A DNA stretch of 64,000 nucleotides from Wuchereria bancrofti (Eukaryota; Nematoda; Chromadorea; Rhabditida; Onchocercidae), in the NCBI GenBank assembly GCA_005281725.1, contig SSBO01000013.1, positions 119,100 to 183,099 of the forward strand, in the 5' to 3' direction. A model generated the notes under the pieces. The model had not been told where the DNA came from, made no database searches, and worked only from the letters and a program-made list of their open reading frames with translations. The position numbers and the translations under genes were made by a program. How positions within the stretch are numbered: the stretch's first letter is position 1; the number at the start of each line of letters is the position of its first letter. Shown here piece after piece: positions 1-13,400 of the stretch.

Positions 1-2773
1 TGGAAAGTATATTGAAGTTATTTCGTCATTTCGTTTACAACAAATTGTTGTCCAATTTCAATTGTTAGTTGCTATTTTTAAAAATAGAAACTATTAAATT
101 TTTACCACTAGCAAAAATACTTGTCACAATTATTTAAATCTTCATGCGCAAATGTCTATTACATTTAACATTATCATGTAAACAATAAACTGTCAAGAAA
201 TAATGTAAAATTCGAAATTTACATCAATATTCTTTCAAATTGATACTTTTTTTCAAGAAAAAAAAGTAATCGTTTTTTGAGAAGAAAAAAAAAATGAATT
301 TTAATTCCAATCAACTTCCTTATCTTACTTATATTCTTTTATTGCTTATATTTCTCATTCGATAATGCTTTATGATGTATTTTTAAAAGAAAAAAAATTA
401 ATTTCTTGATAGAATTTGAAATGTATTTTTTATTTTTTCAATTTTACATTCAATAACTATTGATAGATATATTAGAAGAGGAAGGAAAAGTAATTAATTA
501 GGAATATTTTAAGGATTTAAAAAAATTTCAACATTTTTTTTTAACTTCTGCAATTTTCTACTGATATTAAATTGATATTAGAAGATTGCTGAAAACAAAA
601 TGTTACCAACAGATGATATTAACTTATTTCTAATATCTAAGGTAATTTAATTTTTATGTATCGAAAAAAAGAATTTAGTAATAATAAAGTGAGTTAAGTA
701 AAATGAGAATAATTATGTTGTAAATGTTAACAAATAATAGCTATCATTTAAAAATGAATTTAGAAAGAAACGATTGATAATGAATGAAAAATGAATGACA
801 GAGGCTCAATTGTCTTTTAATCAAAAATGAAAGAAAATGTGAAATAGAACTGATTTAATGATTCATAAGGAATATGAAAATTACATTCAATTAATTGTTG
901 ATTGATTTTGCACCAAAAAATTTAAAAAAATAATAATTGTAGAATGTAGAATTATAATTAATAATTATGAAAATAAACTCTGTCATATTATTACAGGAAT
1001 GAAATATTTAAACTTTAATTAGGTATAATTTTTTTTTAATATTAAAAAGAAAATGAAAATTAGTAGAGTTGGTGATTAATTAATTATTAATTCTAGTATC
1101 TGATTTGGTGATTCGTTTATTTCATTTTCAATAGTATTAAAAGTTGTTTTAATATATTAAAAATAAATTGAATAATGATTGTTTTAAATTTTTAATTATT
1201 TGAATTCAGTATTATAAACAAATATATATATCGTCGGAAATGCTTATTTCCTAGACAATTCTTTTTTTTAATTTTTCATGTCATATTTTGGTAATTAATT
1301 ATGGATCAATATTTGATTATATGCGGAGCGTAATTACTTCATTAAGGTTTGCATATTATCTTCTAGAAATTTCTTTTTGAAGGAATAAACAAAATCGATA
1401 CAAAATATAAAGTAATTGATCAGATGAATTTTAAAATAAGATGAAAATGATAATCGATTTTATCTAATGTGATTTCTTATGTAGTTCTTTTTCTTTGCTA
1501 TACAATTAAATGAAAAATGTTATTTAAAAAAAAAGTGAAATGCAAAATTTAAATATGATCAATTCATATTTTATACATGTGAAAGTAAAATTTTAAAAAG
1601 TTCGTTAAAAAAAATAATAAAAATGCAAATGAAATTAATTATTTGATGTGAAATTATTTCATATGGTTTTAAATAATAGATGTGTAGCATAACAATTACA
1701 AATTTTTGACTTTTCATTAGTCATATAGTTTTCTTTTTAACTGATTTTTTTTTAAAAAAAAGCAATATTTAATTTTCCTTCCTTTGATTTTGTGAAATAG
1801 AAAATTGGAATGAAACTAAAAATTTTTTAAATTTGTTACATACATCTCTTTTAAATTTATTTAGTTGAAAGATTTTCCTTTTTTTTTGACATTTTTTTCC
1901 TAAAAGAATTTAGAAATTTTATTTCATTTTTATGCTTAAACTTTCCGCTCTGTTTCATTAAAGTAATGAGAAAAATCAAATTCAAAAATCATTTTAAAGG
2001 ATTTTTCATGCATTATATTTTTATAATCAAACAAAAATAATAAATGAAAATTTTTGCTTATCACAAAAAAAAAACACAAAAAAATGACTTTCTTGGGATA
2101 ATTATTAATTATCAATAGCACTGCTAATGCTAATACTAATAAAATATTAATATGCTCCCAATACAAGTATTAAAGTTATTATATAATTGAAAAAAATTTC
2201 TGCAATAAGCTGAATTCAAAATGTGTCATTTTTTTTAATTTCATTGACATTGTTTTATCTAGAAAAGAAGAAAAAAATCCAAACAATTAGATATAATAAA
2301 AAATTATATATATATTATTTCAAAAACAATTTTTTTACAAAAAATTCAATTAATATTATAATCAGTGAATTTATCGGAAAATGTTATACAGTTGAAATTT
2401 TATTTTTGAAACAATTTGACAAAGAATGAAAATTTTCCTTTGCTAAAATATGAAATTTCACAAAATAAATAAATCTACATGTCTGTAAAATATTTCCATA
2501 GCTAAATTAATTTATTCATTTCATCTGTATTACTCTTTTTCACCAAAAAATTTTTACATGCTAAAGTTATTCTTGATAAAATAAAAAAAAAAAAATATTT
2601 CAATGAATGAACATTTTGAGCAAAAACTTTAACTAATTCAAGAATTAATTAATATATTGGAGTAATAAATCACTTTTATTGAAATAATTACTTTTACTTC
2701 AATATATTCGTCAACTATTCCGAATTCATTCATCTTAAAAAACACACAAATAATTAAAATTAAAATGCTCTCA

Positions 2774-3070
2774 AATGATATGTTATTATGTGTGGCCAAG
2801 AAAAAAAAATTAGTGGCGGAATGATATGTTATTATATGTGGCCAAGAAAAATTAGTGACAAAGAAGATTAATAATGTTGGCATAGTTAATGTTCATAAAT
2901 TATTTTTATACACTAACCAATTTTAAATTTATTCATTTAATGCTATACAAAATAACGAATAGTTAGATATTTAAGATGTAGCCAAGAAAGTGTTAGTAGA
3001 AAAAAAGTGTTATTAACTGGCCATGAAAGTATTGGTGGAAAAGGAATGTTATCAACTGGCCAAGAAAATA
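2774..3070. repeat. degenerate minisatellite with TGGCCAAGAAA core
   Basis: Two adjacent units (2775-2819 and 2820-2857) share ATGATATGTTATTAT followed by GTGGCCAAGAAAA and TTAGTG. Further degenerate units with GCCAAGAAAGTGTTAGT, CTGGCCATGAAAG and CTGGCCAAGAAAA follow up to about 3070. The spacing is irregular (about 38-60 bases), so this is an old, decayed tandem array. Confidence 0.65.
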
Positions 3071-3203
3071 TCAATCATATAGTTCAATATCGAATTGGTG
3101 CAATATTTACTCTTCCAAAAAGTATATAAGCAGTTAGCTAAATTTTATAAGCAGATAACAAAAAAAAAGATAATATTGATGAAAGCAATTTAATCTATGA
3201 AAA

Positions 3204-3250
3204 AGGAGGAACGAAAAGAGGGAGAGAGAGGGAAAGAGAGAGAGAAGAAA
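3204..3250. repeat. GA-rich microsatellite
   Basis: Purine-only GA/GGA/GAAA tract with interrupted (GA)n runs. Similar GA tracts occur near 3544, 17812 and 51161. Confidence 0.8.
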
Positions 3251-5573
3251 AGAAAATAAATGAGAAAGTGATCGACTGATGGTTCATCGTTATTGCTATG
3301 AAATGTGATATTTCGTTATCTCTACTGATAGAATAAATTATGAATATTTAAATACTTAAACAAAACGGACCAAATACTTCCCACGAATAATTAATTGATT
3401 AATTGATTTAATTTATACAATTAATAAAGCACAATTTTACATAAAAGATGGAAAAAAAATTCATTTAAAAAAAGAATTATTGGTAGTTAATCTAATTTCA
3501 TTTAAAATATCACCCGTATAATTCGGGTTTTTATTCTTTCTTTTGAGAGAGAGAGAATAATTTTGTTCCACTACACGATATTATTATTAATGCACTACTC
3601 ATTATGCATTGAAATTATTATTTAAATGAAATTAGCAGAAAAAACATTTTTTTTTAATCAAAAATCGCATTGCAATAAACTATAATGGTGTGAATTGGAA
3701 ATTTTGTGATATTGTTTGCTTGCAATTTTGATGATCAAATATGCTTGGTTGCAGATGCAACCAAACAACTAAATGCATTATAGATTGTTTGTGAATTGAT
3801 GAATGTTAACTGTAATTAATCTAAATGAAAAAATTTTCAAAACTGATTATTTCAAATTAGGTTTAAATTTTATCATATTTATTATTAATGATTTAAAAAC
3901 AAAAAAAAAAAAATTGAAAATCCTTTTTTTTAATTTTATTTTAGGAAGGGGGAGAAGGAATTTTTAGTTTTTAAAATTGAAAATTTCCCAAACTTATTTT
4001 TCGTATCTAGTTTATAAATAAAATTTTAAAAAATCAAATTCCCATTTTTTTATTTTAGCTCGCAAAATTTTAGCTGAATAAATTACATAATGTATTTTAA
4101 TAATGAAAAGATCAAGAAAATATACTTATTTTCTCAAAGTTACTTCGTTCTTTTTTTTTTGAAAAGGCATTATTCTAAACAAAAATTTTAATGGTAGAAA
4201 ACGATGCAATTTTGAAATGGAAGAAAAAAATGAAATAAACTATAAATCTTAGCTGTTGCAATCTATAAGTCTTTTTAGATAAAATTAAAGAAATAAAAAA
4301 GTGATATCAAATGATAAGTAAAAAGGAAATGTATGGGTACATTCTTTTTTCCTTTATCATTTTGTTTTATCAATTTCATCTAAACATGTAAAAGTATTTC
4401 AATAAATAATGATAATAATCTCTTTTCATAATTTCAACCGTTTATCATTGAAAATGAATTAGTTGTTAATAACTGTGAAGAATGTCCATCATTAAATCCA
4501 TCGATGTTTTCTAAATATCAATCGAGAATTAACAATCTGATTATTAATCAATTTCATTGTTGAATAACAGCTTACCTATTTTTTTATTTATCACAAATAA
4601 ATTACGATAAGTCGATTAATTAATCAATTACTACAGCAATTAGATACAGTGATGATTTTAATTAATTGTTATGAGGAATAATTGATAATGACGAAAAGAT
4701 TACAGATATTTCTGTGTTGCTAGACAAATGTGCCAGTTTTGATATTGCGCAAAAAATTTAGTAAATTTACATTCTTAACGTGATTCACAATCCACTAGAT
4801 GTGTGATATAACTTAAACGTATGTAACTCGAGTGAAGATAATTAAGAGCGCAAAAAGTTGAATAGATATAAGTAACTCATCAAAGTACTTTAAACATAGA
4901 TAAGTTATAAAGAATTTAAGTTAATTCAAAATATTTTTCTCGTTAAACATAATTTAAATTAAAAATTTTACTACTGCTTATAATTTTCTTGAATGAGAAA
5001 TAGCTAGCATAGCTTTATGAATGGTTAATGATATTTTACACATAAACTATTAATGATTTTGTTGGTTTTAAAATGAATGTATGTGTAAATAAAATTCACA
5101 CTGTAAATCATTAGAAATGATAAAGAAAAGATGCAGTAATCGATAAATTCTGCTGATAAACGGATGTTAAACATCAAATACGATTTATTAATCAATGATA
5201 ATTGCATACTTTCATAGTGAATTAATGATTTTCGGGATGAAAAAGCACAGAATACTAGATTTCTACCATTATCAGATGGACTAGAAATAATAGCTAAAGG
5301 AAACATTTATTCCTAGCAGTACGAAGAAAAAAAATTGATTTAACTTTTGATTTGCAATTTCTGCAGCCTTTTCTTTTTCTTGCATTTCTCTTTCATTTGA
5401 GGACTTTATAGGGATATGATATAACGCTGTGAAATGTGTTTTGTCTTATTTACGTAGAAATTTTTTTTCATTAAATAAAAATATGTAAACAATTTCAAAA
5501 AAAAAAACATAAAGAATCAAATTGTACAATCTGAGAAAGAAATATCAAATCATAAAAATCAATATAAAAGAGA

Positions 5574-7938
5574 TCAGTCATCATCAGAAAGAGCAGTATT
5601 CGAATTAGAATTTTCCTGTTGAAAGCTAGCATTCAAAACGGATAATCTACGTTCCAATTCAGGAAAAGTATTTACCCAACGTTCCATATGACTCTAGAAA
5701 ATAAAAATTATGAAATATAGTTTGATGAACATGGATAATCGTCGAATGTATATTATAGATAATTTATATTCATAGGATCAAAAAATTTTTTCAGGTTAAA
5801 TATGACAACGAATAAATTGTACATAGAATACATAAATTATTGTACAAAATGGTTTTTTTTTTTTTGAACATAAGTTTGATTCTTGAATATTTTAACAATG
5901 TACTTTTCGAACTATGCTACCACAATATTTAAAGTGCTAAAAATATTTCTCAGAATGAATTTTCAACACTTTTGGAATTTATTACCTGTAATGCTTCATT
6001 TGTTTCAGATGCTATGGGCTTACAGCCATCAAGTACGCACTGTATAATTTCATCAAGCCGAGCAATTAATTTTTCGCATATTAAAACATTATCACTTTGC
6101 GGCTTCCACGTATCGATCTCAAGCATCTTATTCAGGAATTGATCTTTCAACAAATCATCTGCCTTATCTGAATTTAAATGTAGCAATTTCGGAGAAAAGA
6201 CAGTTTAAAAATGAAAATCTAGAACGAAATCAATAAGCATTAATAATTTAACTGTTGTAACCGTAATAAACGCAGAGTATATTTTTTTAATTTGAAAAAA
6301 AAAGGCGAATCGACATTGAGTAAATCTGATTTTGAGGTTTAAATATATAATTTCTAAAGCTCTATACACGAATAATTTCGCTGGAAACCGAAAAAAAAAA
6401 GTATTGTAAGCAACCTAGCATCTGTAAAGCATATTTTAAAGCAGCAAGTGCAATTTGTGATGGCGGATAGAGAAGCATAACATCACCGAATAATGCTTTC
6501 TAAAAAAGAAAACGTTCAATTTTAATAGTATGTTGAATTTTAACAGTTTATTGTCGTAAAAAGTTCAAAAGTCGATTAGAAGAGTATACGAACCCTGAAA
6601 AAATCATTCGCATGCGGTCGCACTTGTTCCAAATCGAAACCTAACAATGAACGCGTTTTCATTTCGATCAAATGTCCCTCAAATGGTCGAAATGGTGAAT
6701 GTATCGTTAGTTGATAATGTAATTTCAACATTATTTGTGGTTCAAATGATAAAATTGTTTCAGAATTTGACTTGGCAGTGCCAGATCTGAAATTTAAAAA
6801 AAGTAAACTGTTCTGAGTAGATTTCATTATACATTTTTTTAAACAATTGAATAAAAGTCACATAATGAAAGAATAAATTATTATTCAGCATCAAAAAAAA
6901 GCTTACTAAAAATACACTTAGTCCTATGCTTAATATTAGAAAAAGATTGTAACAAATAGAAGAGAAAAACTAACTTCAAATTTTTAGTAAATTCATCAAT
7001 GGATATATTAAATTCATCAACTTTTGCAGCTAAATAAAAGCAAGACATCATCACACTTTTTGGTGAATATTCCATTGCTGAATGATATAGGAAGAACCGT
7101 TTAAAATATGCAAATGCTGTCCAACGAGTTGATGGCCACATTGTAGGACGGAAATCATCCGCAAACCTTACAAATAAAAGAAAAAATTTTTTTACTGTAA
7201 ATAAAAAATTACAGATCTCTCCTTTACTTGAAAAAAAAAATGCTAATAAAGAAAGACTAATGATGAAAACATATTTAATATTTGCATCTGATCTATCTAT
7301 ATCAGAACTATAAATAAATATAATTGTACCTTTATATCTTATCAGTAGCTTTCTAAAAGATCCTCTCTATGGACAGGTAATTTTAGAATCTATACTATTC
7401 CATTATTCAGTATAAATTGTTTTATTATGATGAAACAACGGTACGAAAAAAGAAACAGAAGTTAAATATATACTTAAAGTAATGACTACAATTAGTTTTA
7501 AGAATTTTTTTTTAAAGGATTAAAAATTCTTTGAGGAAATACAGAATTTATATTAATAAACCTAATGCCAGTTTCTGTGACAATATTTCTTAGTAGCGCT
7601 TCTTCCTCAGGTGTTAAAAATATATCTTTTTGATCAGCATCAATCACTGTTCCATATTTTGCTCGAAATTTCTCATTTGCTGCTTTCCTAGAAATAAACG
7701 ATAACATCATGCATATTTGCTAATAATTCCACATCATTTATATTGTAATTTTGAACAAATTTTGCAAAATAGAGAAATAAGAAATGATTAGCTACCCATC
7801 TCCCAAATAATTAATCTATTTTTCTAATCTTTACCCTCTGTATATATTTTTTTTTTAAAAAGAAAAAAACCTGAGGTCCAAAAGATCCTGTTGTGATGAA
7901 AATGTCCATTCTTTCTTTTGAGTACTAGTTGAAAACAT
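5574..7938 (-). CDS. CCNH: cyclin H (CDK7-activating cyclin)
   Basis: Cyclin H is the regulatory subunit of the CDK-activating kinase CDK7-cyclin H-MAT1, which also belongs to TFIIH and phosphorylates RNA polymerase II. I read seven exons on the minus strand: 7938-7871, 7687-7562, 7166-6975, 6786-6594, 6499-6415, 6167-5986, 5693-5574. Phases close exactly, giving 321 residues, almost the length of human cyclin H (323). Matching motifs include KKEWTF near the N-terminus, YFKRFFLYHSAMEYSP and AAKVDEFN in the first cyclin box, HSPFRPFEGHLIEMKTR in the linker helix, PPSQIALAAL in the second box, and an acidic C-terminus ending SDDD. A lone TTTTCAG acceptor lies about 8 bases upstream of the ATG with no coding exon before it, suggesting trans-splicing. 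No odd residues or breaks seen. Confidence 0.93.
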
Positions 7939-7947
7939 TACAAACCT

Positions 7948-10433
7948 GAAAATATATTACACTTCTATAAATTAATACTTATCTATTACATTACTTTGAT
8001 CATCAAAAGAAACGATCTGATTTTATTGACTGAAAACTATGAAAAAATAATTTTGAAATTTAATCAATCCAGTTAACAAGCAGATTTATCTCAAAATTAT
8101 TTTTTCCCATACTCTACTTCTAGAAATGTATGTCATGATTCTTGTCGCAAATACTAACAGTATATCCTAACTCGCTGCCAGAAATATTCCTGAATTACAA
8201 TAGCAAGGAAATATGCAAATTAATGTTCAATCAATGGAGGATTTGTTTTTTCGGAAAATCGAGATGAACTTTTGTGATTGAATCGGCAAAACAAAAATTA
8301 ACAAGAAACAAACACCATATTTGCATTTCTGATAAACTATTTTATATTACAACTGTTACTTTAGAAAAAAAGCTTAGCCACTCTAGAAATATTTCATTTT
8401 GTTTTTTTTTTTCTTCAGAAACACCTGAAATACTTTTCCATGTAAATTAAAAAAAAAAGATTAAAGAGAGATTGACAGTCGGTAGACGTAAATTCAACAT
8501 CAAAGAATTCACCTATTGTATATTCAGAAATTTGTATACCAAATTTCAGCAATTTTAATTGGTAGTAAGATTCTGTCCAATTTCTTTCTTAATAATCAAA
8601 CATTACACAAATTAAGCCCAAATCATTTATTCCACTTTCACAATTTAGAATTAAATCCTTCTCTCACAACATTTCTTACTCTAGGAAATACTTTGGATGT
8701 AATTCAAACAACTCTTATAGAACTGGCATTTCCCAAATAAACTTTCATCACACTTGTTATAATAAGAAAATGAGATAAATGAATAAGATAATGGTTAGAG
8801 AAAAATGAAATATTTAACGTAATGGAATCTTTGAATTAATCTCCCTGGAATTCTCAAATCTCTTGAAAAACTAGTGCATCAAAAATGGGCAATAAAACTA
8901 ATTCCCTTGAAACTCTCAGATATCCTGGAAAACTGATGCATTAAAAATGGGCAAATATACGTTATATTTGGCATTTGCCTTACCTGACCATATACATATG
9001 TCATAAATATTGGATACTCATAAAGTTCATCAACTTTTCTCTCTCTCTTTCCCCCTCTCACTCTTTCCATGATTTCTTGTTTACTAATAAGCAATATTCC
9101 ATGAAAAAAGTAATATAAGCAATAATGTTTAATCAAAGACTATAAATAACTTCTTGAAAAGCACAATAACGAATGATGCAATTTATTTTAATGAAAATAA
9201 AATGTTTAATGAAAAAGGTGAAACAGCGTAATTTATTTAAAGTAAAATAAACGTACTGCTAGAAGCATTTGAATAAACAATGAAATATATTTGAACAGTG
9301 ATAAGAATTACTAAAACAAATATAAAAACCATATAGTTCATTCAAATGGAAAAGAAAAAATGAATTGACTAAAATGGATATGGATATATAAATAAAGAAG
9401 AATAATTGTTTAAGCTAATATAAAACTTCATTATAGAGATTTAAATGAAAATGATTTATCAAAAAAAAGAATTAGAAAAATGTAACATATTTAAATGAAA
9501 CAAAAACTTGAAAACTTGAAACCTTTCCTATGAAACAAACTATGAAATAAAGAAAAATAATATTTGTGTCAACATTTCATAAACAAGTTGGTATAGGAAC
9601 AACTACTTGGTGATAAAATAATAATGAACAGAAATTATTAACCAAGTAAGATGCATGAAGATTTCTGTTCTGTCTAATGAAACAAAAATAAAAAATATTA
9701 AGATGAACATTGATGATACCTATGAATGACATAAACATAAATGAATATTGCATGAGAGAAGGAAATAAAAACTCTAAGAAAGTCATTGAGGAATGAAAGA
9801 AATTCAGGCTCAAAATCCGATCATTTATAAGATATTAGTTTGTACAGAATTGATGTACATTAAATTTGTTACTCAATGTTTGACAGTATTGATCTGAAGT
9901 TAACAGTAAGAGTTATTAATGAAGAGAATTTCGCTTCAAACGAAATAACAATTGCTTATTATAGGAGCAGAGAAAAAATTAATGGAATTCAAAGAAAAAG
10001 TTATATCAGTCAAACATTTCATCAAGCCGGATATCAGGAGATTACGACAGGTAACTTTATGCCTCATAGAGATCGAAGACCCGTGCACTGAGTACCGTCG
10101 AAAATTCAAACAAAATACAAAACAAAGATTTCATTTATGTTGTATATTATTAAGTTCGATTGGATTTATATATGTATATATAATTCAACTCGAAATAATA
10201 ACATAAAATCCATGTACATTGCAGTTATTTCCCAATAATTGATTAGCTATTGCTTAAATGTCTCATTAAAAAAAAAATACGAATTATGGATTATTTTTCA
10301 AATGTCTCCTCAAATAAAATTAAACACTTTATCCTTTAGGCCTATAAAAGTCGGTATTAACTAATTTTTGAAATTTATCTAAAATAAGTAATTCAGCCGG
10401 CATCACACAAATAATACCTAATCAAACAATTTA
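7948..10433. other. intergenic region between cyclin H and zinc-finger gene A
   Basis: No gene recognised. It contains a two-copy tandem repeat (8837-8956), a CT-rich tract at about 9037-9069, and a stretch at 9970-10048 (plus) that has an acceptor-like and a donor-like border but could not be joined in phase to any neighbouring exon. Confidence 0.5.
8837..8956. repeat. two-copy tandem repeat (about 60 bases)
   Basis: Units 8837-8897 and 8898-8956 share the order CCCTGGAA/CCTTGAAA, TCTCAAAT/TCTCAGAT, GAAAAACTA/GAAAACTGA, TGCATCAAAAATGGGCAA/TGCATTAAAAATGGGCAA. They differ at several bases, so the duplication is old. Confidence 0.75.
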
Positions 10434-13400
10434 TTACGACTTTCCAGCAGAAGTGTTTACACCTCCTATGATATTTGTTGACATATTTCGACGATGATCA
10501 TTACTAGCATCGATTTCTGGCAAAAGTGTGCCCAGAACACGTTCTTCAATTATCGGATCCGGATAATACGGTTTCGGATTAGTTGAGCTAATAATCTAGA
10601 AAGAAATCAACGTTCAATTTTCAATTTATATAGTATAAAACATTGCGTCCGATAAAAAAAAAGTTATTTAAAAGACATATCAAGCATTTAAAAAATTCAA
10701 TGTAAGATAAAACAAATAAAAAAAAAAGAAAACAAACTTTTCCTGAAGTATACATTACACGACCTGGCTTCATTGCGTCCACAACTCGAGTGAGGTCATC
10801 AGCCTGGAAAATATATCAATTATGGGGTTTCACCCAGTAAACGTTAATTTTTATTAATTTCCCATTTTTTCTTTTTTTTTTTTGTTCTTGAAAAAAAAAA
10901 TCATGATAAGACCATATTAATTTATAGGAATGCTATGTTACAAAAAAAAAAAAACAACATAATATCTAAATACAATACTGAATGAATATCTAAATACAAT
11001 ACATTACTCCGTACTTGTCTCTGTGTCATGCATGGCAGAACGTTGCCCGGCAGCACATAACCCCTTGGTGCAAGATGCAGTTTATCACAATGTCTGTATT
11101 GCAAGTGAGTTCGCATGTCGGAACAGAAAAATGAACCACAACCGCACAATGAGCAACGTAAACGCATAATGCGTAAATGACTCACAGCATGCCGTCGTCC
11201 CTCCTGCAATTTTGCATTAAAATGAAATAAACCATGAGATCATTCCCAAGATTAATCAAATGAAACGAAACCTTCGCAATACCAATATGAATGTCCACGA
11301 ATTCTATGAAGAATAATGCACAATGATGTTGCAACATTATGTCACAATACGCACCAGTTTATGTAAGTATAAGGCTTGTCTTTGACCTGAGAGTATTCCA
11401 GAAGTGCTTTTTCAAGAATTAAAACAGAAACAACTCCAACCGATATGTTCGCAATAATGTCACCACATTGCATGCACTTATGAGCACTTGATGCACCATC
11501 ACTTGAAGGCGAAGCAGGACGGATGAACGAGAAAAATAGATCACGCTGTGTTTCAGTAAGGTAGACAGGAATTTCAGAGAGATCCTTTGGAAGAGATGCT
11601 TCACCATTTGAGTAACGTACAATCTAAACAAAAATATGGTTTTAAAAGAATGGAGAAAGATTTTTCGAGTTTACCGCAAGCTGATTTGAACCTGAAATTA
11701 ATGTCACAATGTCAAACAAATACCAAACTGACAAAACCAATTTCAAAAATAGAAATTGTCAGTTGATTTGTTAAAGTTTTAATTTCCAAAAAATCTGTCC
11801 ACAAACTAACAAACATACCATAACTTCATCATTATTTTCTCGGATTGTTGAGAGATCTTGCTTACGACGAGACTGCGATGCGGGACGCCCATCACCTGAT
11901 GCTACGTTTGTGTTGTCGCTTGTTGTCTGTCCCCTTATATCTTTCGAGGTGCTTGCCATTTCTTCTTCATCTGCAACTCACTTTATTTCTAGTAAGAATT
12001 TCCCACACATTCACGTTCCATGATATGTAAGTAAAAGTATGACTAACCAACGTTAGACAACAAATCATCTCCATATTTCATCCTTCGAGCTCGTGGAGTA
12101 TACTGTAAACGACAAGTTTTCTTGGTCTGAAATTAGCAGCAAAATGTCAACAATTTGATGAGTCATATTAATGGTAGAAAATATTAGTATTACATTAATG
12201 ACGAAAACACTACCATTATATCTTTGGTACATTCTGCACCACTTGAAGAAGGCCCAGTTGAAGATAAGGGAAGCGGCGATTGTGCTGCACCATCGTTCAA
12301 TTCGTGGCTATTGCTCGCAACGCTGCTATAACAAACAAATAGAATTTTTCTAAGATTTGTCTTAGATTGCCAAACATGAGACAGATCAAAAACATATTAC
12401 AATGCTTGAGAACTAACTATGCGTTTTCATGTGGCGCAGGAGTCGAAGAGTTCGATGTTTCTTCGCTGCTTGCCTCCGACTGAATACCAGGAATGGCACT
12501 AGAAGGTTCAGTAGGTGTTGAGCGTCGACTATTCGCACTTTTAACACATTTTGGTTGGGTCCTCGATGGCGATCGACTTTGGCCTGTTCTTGATGACGGT
12601 CGACTTTGATTCTTTGGCTGTGCACATTCCGAATCCATATCATCGTCATCGCGACGAGAACGTTTGTTCCTAAATTTCATACATGGATATGAAGCTATGA
12701 GAATTAAAGTCTTCAGTACGAATATTTATTCGCTAATTACTCATTTTATCCAAACAATTCATAATAATACAATAATACACAACTACCGAACTGAGAAAAA
12801 AAGATAAAAAAGTATTCACGAGAATACTTACTTAAAACCGGTGACATAATTCTCATCAATCCAATTTGGTTTACGACGCTGACGTGAAGGACGCTGTTTA
12901 CGACTGTCTTCCGCCTGAAAAACAGAAAATAAAAAATTTGACATAATCTAAGCTGCATTTATGGTCAACAAATATATTCACTGAACATGCACTTACTTCG
13001 TCACTATTTCCACTCAGCTCATCTTTTTCAATATCGTTCTTCGGTGCTTGTCCAGCTCTTGGTTTCGGCCTACGCCCTCTACCACGTTTTTTTGGTAGGT
13101 CAGTCTCATGCTTTCCTTCATCATCACTTTCTTGCGAAATCTTAAAAAATAATACGACTCAATTTTCTCCTAAAGACTCTTAATTTTTGCCTTCCTTAAA
13201 CAAATACCCTGCTAGGACCAGCTACTTCATCCATCGGTACATTTTCCATACGTTTACGCGCTGTACGAAGCCATACAGGTGGGCCATGTTTTTTCTTCTT
13301 CGAAATTGATGGACTCACTTTTCCAAGCTGAAAAGCAAATTTTCCGAAACATGACATACCTACAAAACAACTTTCTCAATAATTAGTAAGGTTTCGAGTA

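Larger units (their letters stand above)
1..5573. other. gene-free AT-rich intergenic region
   Basis: I see no exon-like stretch with conserved protein content on either strand. Open frames here are short and composed of Phe/Ile/Asn/Lys codons typical of AT-rich noncoding DNA. It holds homopolymer A/T runs, a degenerate minisatellite around 2774-3070 and a GA-rich tract near 3204-3250 (listed separately). Confidence 0.6.

Noticed and set aside
5025..5306. 93-codon minus-strand frame downstream of cyclin H
   Set aside because: No similarity recognised, no splice logic with cyclin H, and noncoding composition.
9876..10206. Open frames on the plus strand with acceptor- and donor-like borders (about 9970-10048)
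   Set aside because: The exon-like piece cannot be joined in phase with the preceding frame or with any neighbour, and I recognise no domain. Chance splice-like borders are frequent in this AT-rich sequence.
11387..11440. Longer form of zinc-finger exon 18 ending at a TCTCAG/GTCAAA donor
   Set aside because: It keeps the frame but inserts 18 residues into finger 3; the shorter exon gives canonical C2H2 spacing.
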